A DNA stretch of 64,000 nt, taken from contig NC_053039.3 of the NCBI RefSeq assembly GCF_002575655.3, positions 47,183,290 through 47,247,289 of the forward strand, read 5' to 3'. The stretch comes from Aegilops tauschii subsp. strangulata. Taxonomy: Eukaryota > Streptophyta > Magnoliopsida > Poales > Poaceae. The notes under the pieces were generated by a model. The model did not search any database. It saw only the letters and a list, made by a program, of their open reading frames with translations, and was not told the origin of the DNA. A program made the position numbers and the translations under genes. This document shows positions 1-12,059 of this stretch, in pieces (positions within the stretch are counted from its first letter, which is position 1; each line of letters begins with the position of its first letter).

Positions 1-1175
1 CCGGACCGACCTTACACGTACGCTTACGTGAGACAGGTTCCACCGACTGACATGCACTAGTTGCATAAGGTGGCTAGCGGGTGTCTGTCTCTCCTACTTT
101 AGTCGGAACGGATTCGATGAAAAGGGTCCTTATGAAGGGTAAACAGAAATTGGCAAATCACGTTGTGGTCATACGTAGGTAAGAAAACGTTCTTGCTAGA
201 AACCTACAAACCACGTAAAAACTTGCAACAACAATTAGAGGACGTCTAACTTGTTTTTGCAGCAAGTGCTATGTGATGTGATATGGCCAGAAGATGTGAT
301 GAATGATATATGTGATGTATGAGATTGATCATATTCTTGTAATAGGAATCACGACTTGCATGTCGATGAGCATGACAACCGGCAGGAGCCATAGGAGTTG
401 TCTTTATTATTTTGTATGACCTGCGTGTCATTGAATAACGCCATGTAAATTACTTTACGTTGTTGCTACATGCGTTAGCCATAGAAGTAGAAATAATCGT
501 TGGCGTGACGACTTCATGAAGACACAATGATGGAGATCATGATGATGGAGATCATGGTGTCATGCCGGTGACGAAGATGATCATGGTGCCCCGAAGATGA
601 AGATCAAAGGAGCATAATGATATTGGCCATATCATGTCACTATTTGATTGCATGTGATGTTTATCATGTTTTTGCATCTTATTTGCTTAGAACGACGGTA
701 GTAAGTAAGATGATCCCTTATAATAATTTCAAGAATGTGTTCACCCTAACTATGCACCGTTGCGAAGGTTCGTTGTTTCGAAGCACCACGTGATGATCGG
801 GTGTGATAGATTCTAACGTTCGAATACAATGGGTGTTGACGAGCCTAGCATGTACAGACATGGCCTCAGAACACACGCAATACACATAGGTTGACTTGAC
901 GAGCCTAGCATGTACAGACATGGCCTCGGAACACGGAGGACCGAAAGGTCGAGCATGAGTCGTATAGAAGATACGATCAACATGGAGATGTTCACCGATC
1001 TTGACTAGTCCGTCTCACGTGATGATCGGACACGGCCTAGTTAACTCGGATCATGTTTCACTTAGATGACTAGAGGGATGTCTATCTGAGTGGGAGTTCA
1101 TTAAATAATTTGATTAGATGAACTTAATTATCATGAACTTAGTCTAAAATCTTTACACCATGTCTTGTAGATCAA
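1..1175 (+). other. Untranslated leader of element A
   Basis: This sequence lies between the missing 5' LTR and the gag ATG at 1176. It has no convincing ORF. It is matched by the leaders of F (from about 62515), D (about 51000-52300, opposite strand) and E (about 47860-49110, opposite strand). It holds short GATGGAGATCAT repeats near 525-560 and a 60 bp tandem duplication at 838. In this family leaders of about 1.2 kb carry the packaging and translation-start signals, but no specific signal can be assigned from sequence alone. Confidence 0.8.
838..934 (+). repeat. 60 bp-period tandem duplication in the leader of element A
   Basis: GACGAGCCTAGCATGTACAG begins at 838 and again at 898, and about 37 nt match almost perfectly. 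Each copy contains CATGTACAGACATG, a potential stem-loop with 5 bp arms. The duplication is also present in the leaders of D (around 51240) and E (around 48055). In F (around 63330-63400) the first copy has been replaced by other sequence. Confidence 0.85.
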
Positions 1176-4100
1176 ATGGCCAACGTTGTCCTCAATTTCA
1201 ACGCGTTCCTAGAGAAAACCAAGCTGAAAGATGATGGCAGCAACTATACGGACTGGGTTCGGAACCTGAGGCTCATCCTCATAGTAGCCAAGAAAGATTA
1301 TGTCTTAGAAGCACCGCTAGGTGAAGCACCAATCCCAGAGAACCAAGACATTATGAACGCTTGGCAATCACGTGCTGATGATTACTCCCTCGTTCAGTGC
1401 GGCATGCTTTACAGCTTAGAACCGGGTCTCCAAAAGCGTTTTGAGAAACATGGAGCATATGAGATGTTCGAGGAGCTGAAACTGGTTTTTCAAGCTCATG
1501 CCCGGGTCGAGAGATATGATGTCTCCGACAAGTTCTTCAGCTGTAAAATGGAGGAGAACAGTTCTGTTAGTGAGCACATACTCAGACTGTCTTGGTTGCA
1601 CAACCGCTTGTCTCAGCTGGGAGTCAATCTCCCGGATGACGCGGTCATTGACAGAATCCTCCAGTCGCTTCCACCAAGCTACAAGAGCTTTGTGATGAAC
1701 TACATTATGCAGGGGATGGAAAAGACCATTCCCGAGGTATATTCAATGCTGAAATCAGCGGAAGGGGAGATCAGAAAAGAACATCAAGTGTTGATGGTGA
1801 ATAAAACCACTAAGTTCAAGAAGGGCAAGGGTAAGAAGAACTTCAAGAAGGACGGCAAGGGAGTTGCCGCGCCCGGTAAACCAGTTACTGGGAAGAAGTC
1901 AAAGAATGGACCCAAGCCTGAAACTGAGTGCTATTATTGCAAGGGAAGTGGTCACTGGAAGCGGAACTGCCCCAAATACTTAGCGGACAAGAAGAAGGCC
2001 GGCAACACCAAAGGTATATATGATATACATGTAATTGATGTGTACCTTACCAGTACTCGTAGTAGCTCCTAAGTATTTGATACCGGTGCGGTTGCTCATA
2101 TTTGTAACTCAAAGCAGGAACTACGGAATAAACGGAGACAGGCGAAGGACGAGGTGACGATGCGCGTCGGGAATGGTTCCAAGGTCGATGTGATCGCCGT
2201 CGGCACGCTACCTCTGCATCTACCCACGGGATTAGTTTTAAACCTCAATAATTGCTATTTAGTGCCAGCTTTGAGCATGAACATTGTATCTGGATCTCGT
2301 TTAATTCGAGATGGCTACTCATTTAAATCCGAGAATAATGGTTGTTCTATTTATTTGAGAGATATGTTTTATGGTCATGCCCCGCTGGTCAATGGTTTAT
2401 TCTTGATGAATCTCGAACGTGATGTTACACATGTTCATAATGTGAATACCAAAAGATGTAAAGTTGATAACGATAGTCCCACATATCTGTGGCACTGCCG
2501 CCTTGGTCACATTGGTGTCAAGCGCATGAAGAAGCTCCATGCAGATGGACTTTTGGAGTCTCTTGATTACGAATCATTTGACACGTGCGAACCATGCCTC
2601 ATGGGTAAGATGACCAAGACTCCGTTCTCCGGAACAATGGAGCGAGCAACCAACTTATTGAAATCATACATACCGATGTGTGCGGTCCAATGAGTGTTGA
2701 GGCTCGCGGAGGATATCGTTATGTTCTTACTCTCATTGATGACTTAAGTAGATATGGGTATGTCTACCTATTGAAACACAAGTCTGAAACCTTTGAAAAG
2801 TTCAAGGAATTTCAGAGTGAGGTTGAGAATCAACGTGACAGGAAAATAAAATTCTTACGATCAGATCGTGGTGGAGAATATTTAAGTCACGAGTTTGGTG
2901 CACACTTAAGGAAATGTGGAATAGTTTCACAACTCACGCCGCCTGGAACACCTCAGAGAAATGGTGTGTCCGAACGTCGTAATCGCACTCTATTGGATAT
3001 GGTGCGATCTATGATGTCTCTTACCGATTTACCGCTCTCATTTTGGGGTTATGCTTTAGAGACTGCCGCATTCACTTTAAATAGGGCTCCGTCGAAATCC
3101 GTTGAGACGACACCGTATGAATTATGGTTTGGGAAGAAACCTAAGCTGTCGTTTCTAAAAGTTTGGGGATGCGATGCTTATGTCAAGAAACTTCAACCTG
3201 AAAAGCTCGAACCCAAGTCGGAAAAATGCGTCTTCATAGGATACCCTAAGGAAACTATTGGGTATACCTTCTACCTCAGATCCGAAGGCAAGATCTTCGT
3301 TGCCAAGAACGGGTCCTTTCTGGAGAAGGAGTTTCTCTCGAAAGAATTGAGTGGGAGGAAAGTGGAACTTGATGAGGTGATAGTCACCCCTTCCGAACCG
3401 GAAAGTAGCGCAGCGCGGGAAAATGTTCCTGTGGTGCCTACACCGACTGGGGAGGAAGTTAATGATGATGATCATGAAGCTTCGGATCAAGTTACTGAAC
3501 TTCGTAGGTCCACAAGGACACGTTCCGCACCAGAGTGGTACGGCAACCCTGTCCTGGAAATCATGTTGTTAGACAATGGTGAACCTTCGAACTATGAAGA
3601 AGCGATGGCGGGCCCGAATTCCGACAAATGGCTAGAAGCCATGAAATCCGAGATAGGATCCATGTATGGAAACGAAGTATGGACTTTGACTGACTTGCCC
3701 GATGATCGGCGAGCCATAGAAAACAAATGGATTTTTAAGAAGAAGACAGACGCGGATGGTAATGTGACCATCTATAAGGCTCGACTTGTCGCTAAGGGTT
3801 ATCGACAAGTTCAACGGGTTGACTACGATGAGACTTTCTCACCCGTAGCGAAGCTGAAGTCAGTCCAAATCATGTTAGCAATTGCCGCATACTATGATTA
3901 TGAGATATGGCAGATGGACGTCAAAACGGCATTCCTTAACGGCTTCCTTAAGGAAGAGTTGTATATGATGCAGCCGGAAGGTTTTGTCGATCCTAAGAAT
4001 GCTAACAAAGTATGCAAGCTCCAGCGCTCAATCTATGGGCTGGTGCAAGCATCTCGGAGTTGGAACATTCGCTTTGATGAGATGATAAAAGCGTTTGGGT

Positions 4101-5155
4101 TTACACAGACTTATGGAGAAGCCTGTGTTTACAAGAAAGTGAGTGGGAGCTCTGTAGCATTTCTCTTATTATATGTGGATGACATATTATTGATGGGAAA
4201 TGATATAGAATTCTTGGAAAGTATTAAGGCCTATTTGAATAAGTGTTTTTCAATGAAGGACCTTGGAGAAGCTGCTTATATATTAGGCATCAAGATCTAT
4301 AGAGATAGATCAAGACGCCTCATTGGTCTTTCACAGAGTACATATCTTGACAAGATATTGAAGAAGTTCAGTATGGATCAGTCCAAGAAGGGGTTCTTGC
4401 CTGTATTGCAAGGTGTGCAATTGAGCACGGCTCAGTGCCCGACCACGGCAGAAGATATAGAAAAGATGAGTGTCATCCCCTATGCCTCGGCCATAGGGTC
4501 TATTATGTATGCCATGCTGTGTACCAGACCTGATGTAAACCTTGCCGTAAGTTTGGTAGGAAGATACCAAAGTAATACCGGCATGGAACACTGGACAGCG
4601 GTCAAGAATATCCTGAAGTACCTGAAGAGGACTAAGGATATGTTTCTCGTTTATGGAGGTGACGAAGAGCTCGTCGTAAAGGGTTACGTCGACGCTAGCT
4701 TCGACACAGATCTGGATGACTCGAAGTCACAAACCGGATACGTGTATATTTTGAATGGAGGAGCAGTAAGCTGGTGCAGTTGCAAGCAAAGCGTCGTGGC
4801 GGGATGTACATGTGATGCGGAGTACATGGCAGCCTCGGAGGCAGCGCAGGAAGCAGTCTGGATGAAGAAGTTCATTACCGACCTAGGGATGATTCCCAAT
4901 GCGCCGGGCCCGATGACTCTCTTCTGTGACAACACTGGAGCCATTGCCCTTGCAAAGGAGCCCAGGTTTCACAGGAAGACCAGGCATATCAAGCGTCGCT
5001 TCAACTCCATTCGTGAAAGTGTTCAAAATGGAGACATAGATATTTCTAAAGTACACACGGACCTGAATGTAGCAGGTCCGTTGACTAAACCTCTCCCTAG
5101 GGCAAAACATGATCAACACCAGGACGCAATGGGTGTTCGATTCATCACAATGTAA
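1176..5155 (+). pseudogene. gag-pol polyprotein of element A, disabled by one stop and one frameshift
   Basis: The single Copia polyprotein starts at ATG 1176, matching the gag starts of D and F. The Gag region (about residues 1-250) ends in a CCHC zinc knuckle, CYYCKGSGHWKRNC. A stop (TAA, 2070-2072) sits where D has Trp, just before the protease motif FDTGA. A 1-nt deletion near 2660, relative to D, shifts the frame at the start of the integrase core. From 2678 the frame runs to 5155. It shows the integrase SDRGGEY and ERRNRTL acidic positions, RT with YVDD at 4172-4183, and a Copia RNase H ending in ADADPL-like tail sequence. The product would be the capsid, protease, integrase and reverse transcriptase of the element. 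It cannot be made intact here. Confidence 0.92.
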
Positions 5156-5175
5156 CTAGATTATTGACTCTAGTG

Positions 5176-5187
5176 CAAGTGCGAGAC
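5176..5187 (+). other. Polypurine tract of element A
   Basis: The purine-rich CAAGTGCGAGAC lies immediately before the LTR start TGTTGG at 5188. In D and E the same site reads CAAGTGGGAGAC (read on the minus strand), so A carries a G-to-C change in the presumed plus-strand primer. Confidence 0.7.
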
Positions 5188-6912
5188 TGTTGGAAATATG
5201 CCCTAGAGGCAATAATAAATGGTTATTATTATATTTCTTTGTTCATGGTAATTGTCTATTATTCATGCTATAATTGTATTGTCCGGAAATCGTAATACAT
5301 GTGTGAATACATAGACCACAACGTGTCCCTAGTAAGCCTCTAGTTGACTAGCTCGTTGATCAATAGATAGTCATGGTTTCCTGACTATGGACATTGGATG
5401 TCATTGATAACGGGATCACATCATTAAGAGAATGATGTGATGGACAAGACCCAATCCTAAGCATAGCATAAAAGATCGTGTAGTTTCGTTTGCTAGAGCT
5501 TTTCCAATGTCAAGTATCTTTTCCTTAGACCATGAGATCGTGCAACTCCCGGATACCGTAGGAGTGCTTTGGGTGTGCCAAACGTCACAACGTAACTGGG
5601 TGACTATAAAGGTGCACTACGGGCATCTCCGAAAGTGTTTGTTGGGTTGGCACGGATCGAGACTGGGATTTGTCACTTCGTGTGACGGAGAGGTATCTCT
5701 GGGCCCACTCGGTAATGCATCATCATAATGAGCTCAATGTGACTAAGGCGTTAGTCACAGGATCATGCATTGCGGTACGAGTAAAGAGACTTGTCGGTAA
5801 CGAGATTGAACAAGGTATTGGGATACCGACGATCGAATCTCGGGCAAGTAACATACCGATTGACAAAGGGAATTGTATACGGGATTGACTGAATCCTCGA
5901 CATCGTGGTTCACCCGATGAGATCATCGTGGAACATGTGGGAGCCAACATGGGTATCCAGATCCCGCTGTTGGTTATTGACCGGAGAGGCGTCTCGGTCA
6001 TGTCTGCATGTCTCCCGAACCCGTAGGGTCTACACACTTAAGGTTCACTGACGCTAGGGTTGTAGAGATATATGTATGCGGAAACCCGAAAGTTGTTCGG
6101 AGTCCCGGATGAGATCCTGGACGTCACGAGAGGTTCCGGAATGGTCCGGAGGTGAAGAATTATATATAGGAAGTCCAGTTTCGGCCACCGGGAAAGTTTC
6201 GGGGGTTACCGGTATTGTACCGGGACCACCAGAAGGGTCCCGGGGGTCCACCGGGTGGGGCCACCTATCCCGGAGGGCCCCATGGGCTGAAAGTGGAAGG
6301 GAACCAGCCCCTAGTGGGCTGGGCGCCCCCCCATGGGCCTCCCCCCATGCGCCTAGGGTTGGGAACCCTAGGGTGGGGGGACTTCCCCCTTGCCTTGGGG
6401 GGCAAGGCAACCCCTTCCCCCCTTTTGGCCGCCGCCCCCCCCCCCCCCTTGAGATCCCATCTCTAGGGACGGCGCCCCCCCAGGGGGCCTATATAAAGGG
6501 GGGAGGGAGGGCAGCAACCTACAGCCTTGGGCGCCTCCCTCCTCCCCTACAACGCCTCTCTCTCTCTCGCAGAAGCTCGGCGAAGCCCTGCCGGAGACCC
6601 GCTACATCCACCACCACGCCGTCGTGCTGCTGGATCTCCATCAACCTCTCCTTCCCCCTTGCTGGATCAAGAAGGAGGAGACGTCGCTGCACCATATGTG
6701 TGTTGAACGCGGAGGTGCCGTCCGTTCGGCACTCGGTCATCGGTGATTTGGATCACGGGGAGTACGACTCCGTCATCCACGTTCATTGAACGCTTCCGCT
6801 CGCGATCTACAAGGGTATGTAGATGCACTCCTTTCCCCTCGTTGCTAGTAGACTCCATAGATGCATCTTGGTGAGCGTAGGAAAATTTTAAATTATGCTA
6901 CGATTCCCAACA
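5188..6912 (+). repeat. 3' LTR of element A (1725 bp)
   Basis: It begins TGTTGGAAATATGCCC and ends CCCAACA, the terminal motifs of Angela/WIS/BARE LTRs. A C/G-homopolymer-rich stretch (about 6230-6490) precedes a TATA box. The antisense ORFs in this LTR recur in every related LTR of the window only because the LTRs are homologous. Confidence 0.95.
6490..6497 (+). promoter_or_regulatory. LTR TATA box, element A
   Basis: TATATAAA stands alone in a G/C-rich context about 420 bp before the LTR end. The other LTRs of the window have TATATA(A/T) at the matching place, for example 61953 in F. Such boxes drive transcription of BARE-type elements. From this 3' LTR transcription would read out into element B. 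Confidence 0.65.
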
Positions 6913-7952
6913 GCCTCATGGGTAAGATGACTAAAACTTTGTTCTCCGGAACAATGGAACGAGCTACTGACTTATTAGAAATAATACATACCGATGTATG
7001 TGGTCCAATGAGTATTGAGGCTCATGGTGGGTATCATTATTTTCTTACCTTCACAGATGATTTGAGCAGATATGGTTATATCTACATAATGAAGCATAAG
7101 TCTGAAACATTTGAAAAGTTCAAAGAATTTCAGAGTGAAATGGAAAATCATCGTAACATGAAAATAAAGTTTCTACGATCTGATCATGGAGGTGAATATT
7201 TGAGTTATGAGTTTGGTCTTCATTTGAAACAATGTGGAATAGTTTCACAACTCACGCCCCCTGGAACACCACAGCATAATAGTGTGTCCGAATGTCGTAA
7301 TCGTACCTTATTAGATATGGTGCAATCTATGATGTCTCTTACCGATTTACCACTATCATTTTGGGGTTATGCATTAGAGACAGCTGCTTTCACGTTAAAT
7401 AGGGCACCATCTAAATCCGTTGACACGGCACCGTATGAACTGTGGTTTGGCAAGAAACCTAACCTGTCGTTTCTTAAAGTTTGGGGCTATGATGCTTATG
7501 TGAAAAAGCTTCAACCTGATAAACTCGACCCAAGTCGAAAAAATGTGTCTTCATAGGATACCCAAAGGAGACTGTTGGGTACACCTTCTATCACATATCC
7601 AAAGGCAAGATATTCGTTGCTGAGAATGGATCCTTTCTAGAGAAGGAGTTTCTCTCGAAAGAAGTGAGTGGGAGGAAAGTAGAACTTGAAGAGGTAATTG
7701 TACCTTCTCTCGAATTGGAAAGTAGCTCACCACTAAAATCAGTTCCAGTGATGCCTACACAAATTAGTGAGCAAGTTAATGATGATGATCATGAAACTTC
7801 ACATCAAGTTACTACCGAACCTCGTAGGTCAACCAGAGTACGATCCGCACCAGAGTGGTATGGTAACCCTGTTCTGGAAGTCATGTTAATAGACCATGAT
7901 GAACCTATACGAACTATGAGGAAGCGATGATGAGCCCAGATTCTGCGAAATG
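6913..7952 (+). pseudogene. Integrase region of element B pol (fragment)
   Basis: Homologous to the integrase of A. It runs from the GKMTKT motif through HTDVCGPM, LRSDHGGEY and SECRNRTL, so the three acidic positions of the DDE triad remain. The frame breaks near 7530-7556, where an indel after PDKLDPS ends the first frame. Translation resumes in another frame as the linker before RT (RRSTRVRSAPEWYGNP). The fragment ends at the AAATG target site used by G. Confidence 0.85.
7948..7952 (+). repeat. Target-site duplication AAATG, left copy (element G)
   Basis: AAATG here and at 20356-20360 flank the TG...CA ends of G. Removing G and one copy restores B codons that read into KWLEAMKSE, as in A. 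Confidence 0.95.
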
Positions 7953-9114
7953 TGTCGGAGTAATGGGCCACGGGTAGGCTAACCCGAGACCCAGAACCTT
8001 TCAAGACATCGGGGCTAGCTGCGCCCTTCAAGGCACCAAGAGGAACTGCCGCCTTCTGGTGGCCGGCACGAGGAATAGCCGGCTGCCCGTAGACGGCCGA
8101 GTTCCAGAAGCCGGCGTCAAGACAAGCCGACTCCTGGTGGGCGGCTTCCAGAGAAGCCGGCTCCTGGCAGTCGGCCCGCGGCGCAGGTGCCCTCATCAAG
8201 GAAGACAAGACGGGAAGTGGCTACAGCGTAGCCCATCCCCCCCCCCCCGATCTAGGGACGGGCGTGGCCACAGTGCACCGTACCGGCGGAGATCTCCGCC
8301 CGGCGCAGCACTGTTGCCACTCCACCCCTGACATCATCACAAGCAGGCGGAGCCCTGCTCCCACGACGGCCTGTCGGTACAGCCCAAGGACGACGGGCCC
8401 CACCGATCAGCGAGAGCCCGGAAGACGGCTAGAGCCCCACCAGTCGGACCCGAGGGAGGTCGGCCCCCAGCAGTCGGCCCGCCCCTTCCTCGGGACCCAC
8501 GCGCCATTAACCAGACAAGACGGGGAGTGGCTACAGTTCGCCCGCCAGGCGGCGGGGCTGTAGCCACGCTCCCCAGACCGAGCCTGCGTCATTAGCATCA
8601 CGGGTACAGTGATCAGCCGCCGACAAGACCCGTGAGCGGCGGAGGCGGCCTGTCGACCCCATACCAGACCAGTCGGCGGGGCCCACCAGGCGGCGGGCCC
8701 CAGCAGTCGGCGGAGAAGCCGGCAACCAGAGAGACTGACAGCCGGGTCCTACACCCGGCCGGATTACTATTGTACCCCTGGGGGGTAGGCCCATATAAAC
8801 CCCCCAGGGCACCCATGCAAAGGGTTCCCAACCTGTTAGAACTAGACCGACCCATAGAGAAAGGAGAGAGCTAGCCTTGCTCTCTTCCACCTCTAGCAAA
8901 CAGCTCAAGGAGCACCATTGTACCACTTGTGCCTTAGTGATCATGCGGAGACTCCGCAGAGCAGGACTAGGGGTGTTATATCCTAGGAGAGCTCTGAACC
9001 TGGGTAAAGTGCGCCGATGTTCGTGTCTACGCCTTATCCCGCTTCCAGGCACCGGCGACGTTCTACTCGCTCCCACCATGATCAGCCATCCATTGTCGCA
9101 CCCAACCCCTGACA
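7953..9114 (+). repeat. 5' LTR of element G (1162 bp)
   Basis: Starts TGTCGGAGTAATGGGCC and ends CCCCTGACA. It closely matches the 3' LTR at 19186-20355, with scattered substitutions and short indels, including a C homopolymer near 8240. It is rich in AGTCGG/GCCGGC words. Confidence 0.94.
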
Positions 9115-9116
9115 TT

Positions 9117-9134
9117 TGGCGCCCACCGTGGGGC
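9117..9134 (+). other. Primer binding site of element G
   Basis: TGGCGCCCACCGTGGGGC begins 2 nt after the 5' LTR. Its TGGCGCC start is complementary to a tRNA 3' end (GGCGCCA). The tRNA identity is not assigned here. Confidence 0.75.
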
Positions 9135-11410
9135 GAGGTGCACCACCGTCCGGAGACCTGTTCTGGACGGGAACCCTGTTCCTCCCTGGCGAGCGCAGCC
9201 AGCCCGGCACGCCATACGGAGTCTGCGCCGACGCGCTGCACGGCGCGGAGGTCGCCTGCGCGGCGACCTACCTCGCCGATCTTGTCGGCGAGGTTCAAAT
9301 CTCCGACGAGCCCGCGTCTGATGCGGGCACCGATGGCCCCGAGAGCCGCCTCGTCAGCCTCCTCGATCAGCTCCACGTCCCCAGCGAGCCTGCTGCGGAC
9401 TTGGAATCTGTAGGCTCCACTGACCCGATGCTTGTTGACTCCGACACTGCGTCGCTTGACGCGTTCCCCACCAACGTGGTGGTTTACGACGAGCCGCTTC
9501 CTCGCACGGAGAGCGGCGGAAGTGCCGTCACAGAGGTGCTGGTCATCGGCCACAGCGAGCACTCCGGCGGAGGTGCTCATGACCCGCTCGACGCGGCACT
9601 TCAAGACCTGACGGCGCCCATTCCAGAAGACGCCGATGCCGAGATGCTGGAAGTACGCCGCGCCCAGCTTGTCGAGGGCGCCAAGAAGCTGGCCAGCATG
9701 AGACGCCTATTGGAGGCCTACCAGCGCGAGATGGACCGCGCTGTGGGCGGCACGCCGGCTCTCGGTGGGCCTAGCCGCATCGGCATGGTCCGGCAACGCG
9801 GCGTGGCCATCGCCAGCCTGTTCGGGGCAGATCACCCCGTCTATGCCACGCCCGCAGAAAATATCCGAGCTGCCCAGGCGGCAGCAGAAGAGCTGGACAA
9901 GTTTGAGGGCGAAGATCGTCGCCAGATGGCGGAGCGCGTCTAGCGACTCCTCGACGCGGCTGCTGAGCAGCACGAGGCCGGCTGCCGCACTGAGGCGCCC
10001 CACCGGCAAAATGACGATCTGCCACCCCGCCGAGATCAAGGTGCGACATCCCGAACGCCGACTGGTGGCGTCCGCGGAAGAAGAGTCAAGGAGTCGGCTG
10101 CCAGCCGCAGCCGGACTCGCATCACCATCGAGCACGACCAAGACGGCCGCCCGAGAGCAGTGGAACGACGGGATGACTATCCGCCTCCTCCCCCTCGCAG
10201 GGAAAGGCGCGTCTCCCTGCCGCGTGTTGAACACCCGACACTCGGCGACCGCCTTGGCCGCTGAGAAGGAGTCGGAGATAACGATGCCCGCCACCGGATC
10301 GACCATCTCCACCGATCCCTAGCGCTAGAAGAGGAAGATGAGCTGGGTCCGCCTTGTTTTGGCCCCCGCATTCGAGATGAGCCCTTCCCCAAAGGTTTCA
10401 TGCTCCCGAGAGATACGCCCAAATACACCGGCTCTGTGAAGCCGGAGGACTGGCTGGTCGACTACTCCACAGCCGTCAGCATCGCGAATGGCAACAAGCG
10501 CGTTGCTGTGAAGTACGTTCCGCTCATGCTTCAGGGCACGGCCCGGACATGGCTGAATAGCCTGAAGCCCCGCAGCATCAACAGCTGGGTTAACTTCACC
10601 GAAGCCTTCATCCGCAACTTCACCAGCACGTACAAGCGGCCGCCCAAGCCTCGGCAGCTCTCCTTGTGCGTCCAAGGCCCCAACGAATCGACTCGCGACT
10701 ATCTCACGCGCTGGGCCGAGCTCCGCAACTCTTGCGAAGGCGTGCACGAGGTGCAGGCCATCGAGTACTTCACCGCTGGGTGCCGAGAGGGCACCCTTCT
10801 CAAGCATAGGCTACTCTGCGACGAGCCGGCGACCCTCGACGAGCTGCTGCTCATAGCAGACAAATACGCCACGGCCGACTCCTCCATGAAGGCAGAGATC
10901 CAAGTTGATGCATCTGGCAAAGTGGCCCCTCAAGCTCCTCGGAGCCTGGCTGGCGACACCAGTCGGCTCCAACAACCAAGCAACAAAAAGCGCAAGGCCA
11001 TGCAGCCGGCTTCCACAAGACGGCAAGTGGCAACAGTCGAGGACCAGCAGCCGGAAGGGCAGCCTCCATCCAAGCGCCAGAAGGGCGTCAAGCCCAATTG
11101 GCTGTCCGCTTTCTCGTATGAGCAGACCCTTGATGCGCCCTGCAAATTTCACAGTGGTGCGAAGCCGTCCAACCACACCACTCGGAAGTGCCATTGGCTC
11201 ACCAGGATCGCCAAGGGTGACGGCCTTCTGCCTCCTCCGCCTGCTGGGCAGCCGCCTCCTCCTCGCCCCCAGCAGTCGGCGGTTCGACCAGTCGGAGCCA
11301 TACAAGACGAGTATCCTGAAGAGCACGGAGCTTATGTCGTGTTCACCAGCGTGGCCGACGACAAGCACAGCAGACGGCAACGACAGCAAGAAGTGAATGC
11401 GGTGGCATGA
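9135..11410 (+). pseudogene. gag of element G with two in-frame stops
   Basis: One frame is open from the primer site to 11410 except for TAG at 9941-9943 and TGA at 10262-10264. No ATG lies near its start; the first in-frame ATG is at 9428. The N-terminal part is acidic and helical. The segment from about 10400 matches the plant retrotransposon capsid fold: PEDWLVDY, then GTARTWLNSL, a basic FIRNFTSTYKRPP and ESTRDYLTRW. Lys/Arg/Pro-rich tails follow. I see no clear CCHC knuckle. The product would be the structural capsid protein. The stop TGA at 11408 leads straight into the protease region in the same frame. Confidence 0.82.
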
Positions 11411-11971
11411 GAAACCCCCGAGTTCATGCATTGGTCCGAGAAGCCCATCAGCTGGAGCAGAGCTGACCACCCGGAAGTAATGCCCAATCCCGGCTCCTAT
11501 GCCCTGGTTCTGGATGCCACTTTTGCCACAGATAGGTGAGCTGCTTGCTTTTCCCGAGTTCTGATAGATGGCGGCAGCAGCATCAACATCCTGTACAAGG
11601 ATACCATGGAGAAGTTAGGAATCAAACAAAGGCAGCCCCAGTCCAGCCGGACCGTGTTCCATGGCATAGTTCCTGGCCTTTCCTGCTCACCAATCGGCAA
11701 GATCCAGATAGACGTCCTCTTCGGGGACAAAGATCATTTCCGCCGAGAGCCAGTCTGGTTTGAGGTGGTGGACCTTGAGAGCCCATACCATACACTACTT
11801 GGCCGGCCTGCTCTGGCCAAGTTCATGGCGGTCCCCCACTATGCTTACCTCAAGATGAAGATACCGAGTTCCAAGGGAATTCTGACCATAGTAGGGGATT
11901 ACAAGAAGTCGTCCGCTTGCGCAGCAGATAGCAGCCGGCTGGCCGAGTCCCTTGTGATCGCGGCTCCTTGA
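11411..11971 (+). pseudogene. Aspartic protease region of element G
   Basis: Same frame as gag. It carries the retropepsin-like active site as VLIDGGSSINIL (around 11563), with DGGS in place of the usual DTG/DSG, and a later LLGRPALAKF turn. A stop (TGA, 11537-11539) precedes the motif, and another closes the frame at 11969-11971. The arrangement fits a gag-protease frame followed by a separate RT frame. Confidence 0.75.
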
Positions 11972-12059
11972 CCGAGTTGTGGCGATGGCAGGCAAGCAGC
12001 CGGAAATGCCACCCAACCCCAAGGAGTCGGAAGCCGAGGGCTCGTTCAAGCCGGCCAAA

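Larger units (their letters stand above)
1..6912 (+). mobile_element. Element A: Angela/WIS/BARE-type Copia retrotransposon, 5' LTR outside window
   Basis: The window opens inside the untranslated leader of a plus-strand Copia element. Leader, gag-pol and 3' LTR follow in the usual Copia order (gag, protease, integrase, RT, RNase H). The 3' LTR ends ...CCCAACA at 6912, and the next bases (GCCTCATGGGTAAG) fall in mid-codon of a second, related element B, so A is inserted into B's integrase region. The left LTR and its target-site duplication lie outside the window; GCCTC at 6913-6917 is the expected right copy. A is coding-dead, with one in-frame stop and one 1-nt deletion, but otherwise well preserved, so it is a fairly young insertion. 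Confidence 0.93.

Noticed and set aside
5723..6037. A ~104-codon antisense ORF that recurs in every Angela-type LTR (also near 37549, 43135, 49985, 53175 and 61207)
   Set aside because: Recurrence follows from LTR homology. The C-terminus changes by frameshift in the E LTRs, and no protein-like features are seen.
6076..6789. 237-codon plus-strand ORF in the 3' LTR of A
   Set aside because: Pro/Gly-rich translation of a G/C-homopolymer region of the LTR. The frame is not kept in sibling LTRs.
8531..9604. 357-codon minus-strand ORF across the LTR and gag of G
   Set aside because: It spans the LTR end, primer site and gag in antisense, and it is a shadow of high-G/C sequence with no domain or splice structure.
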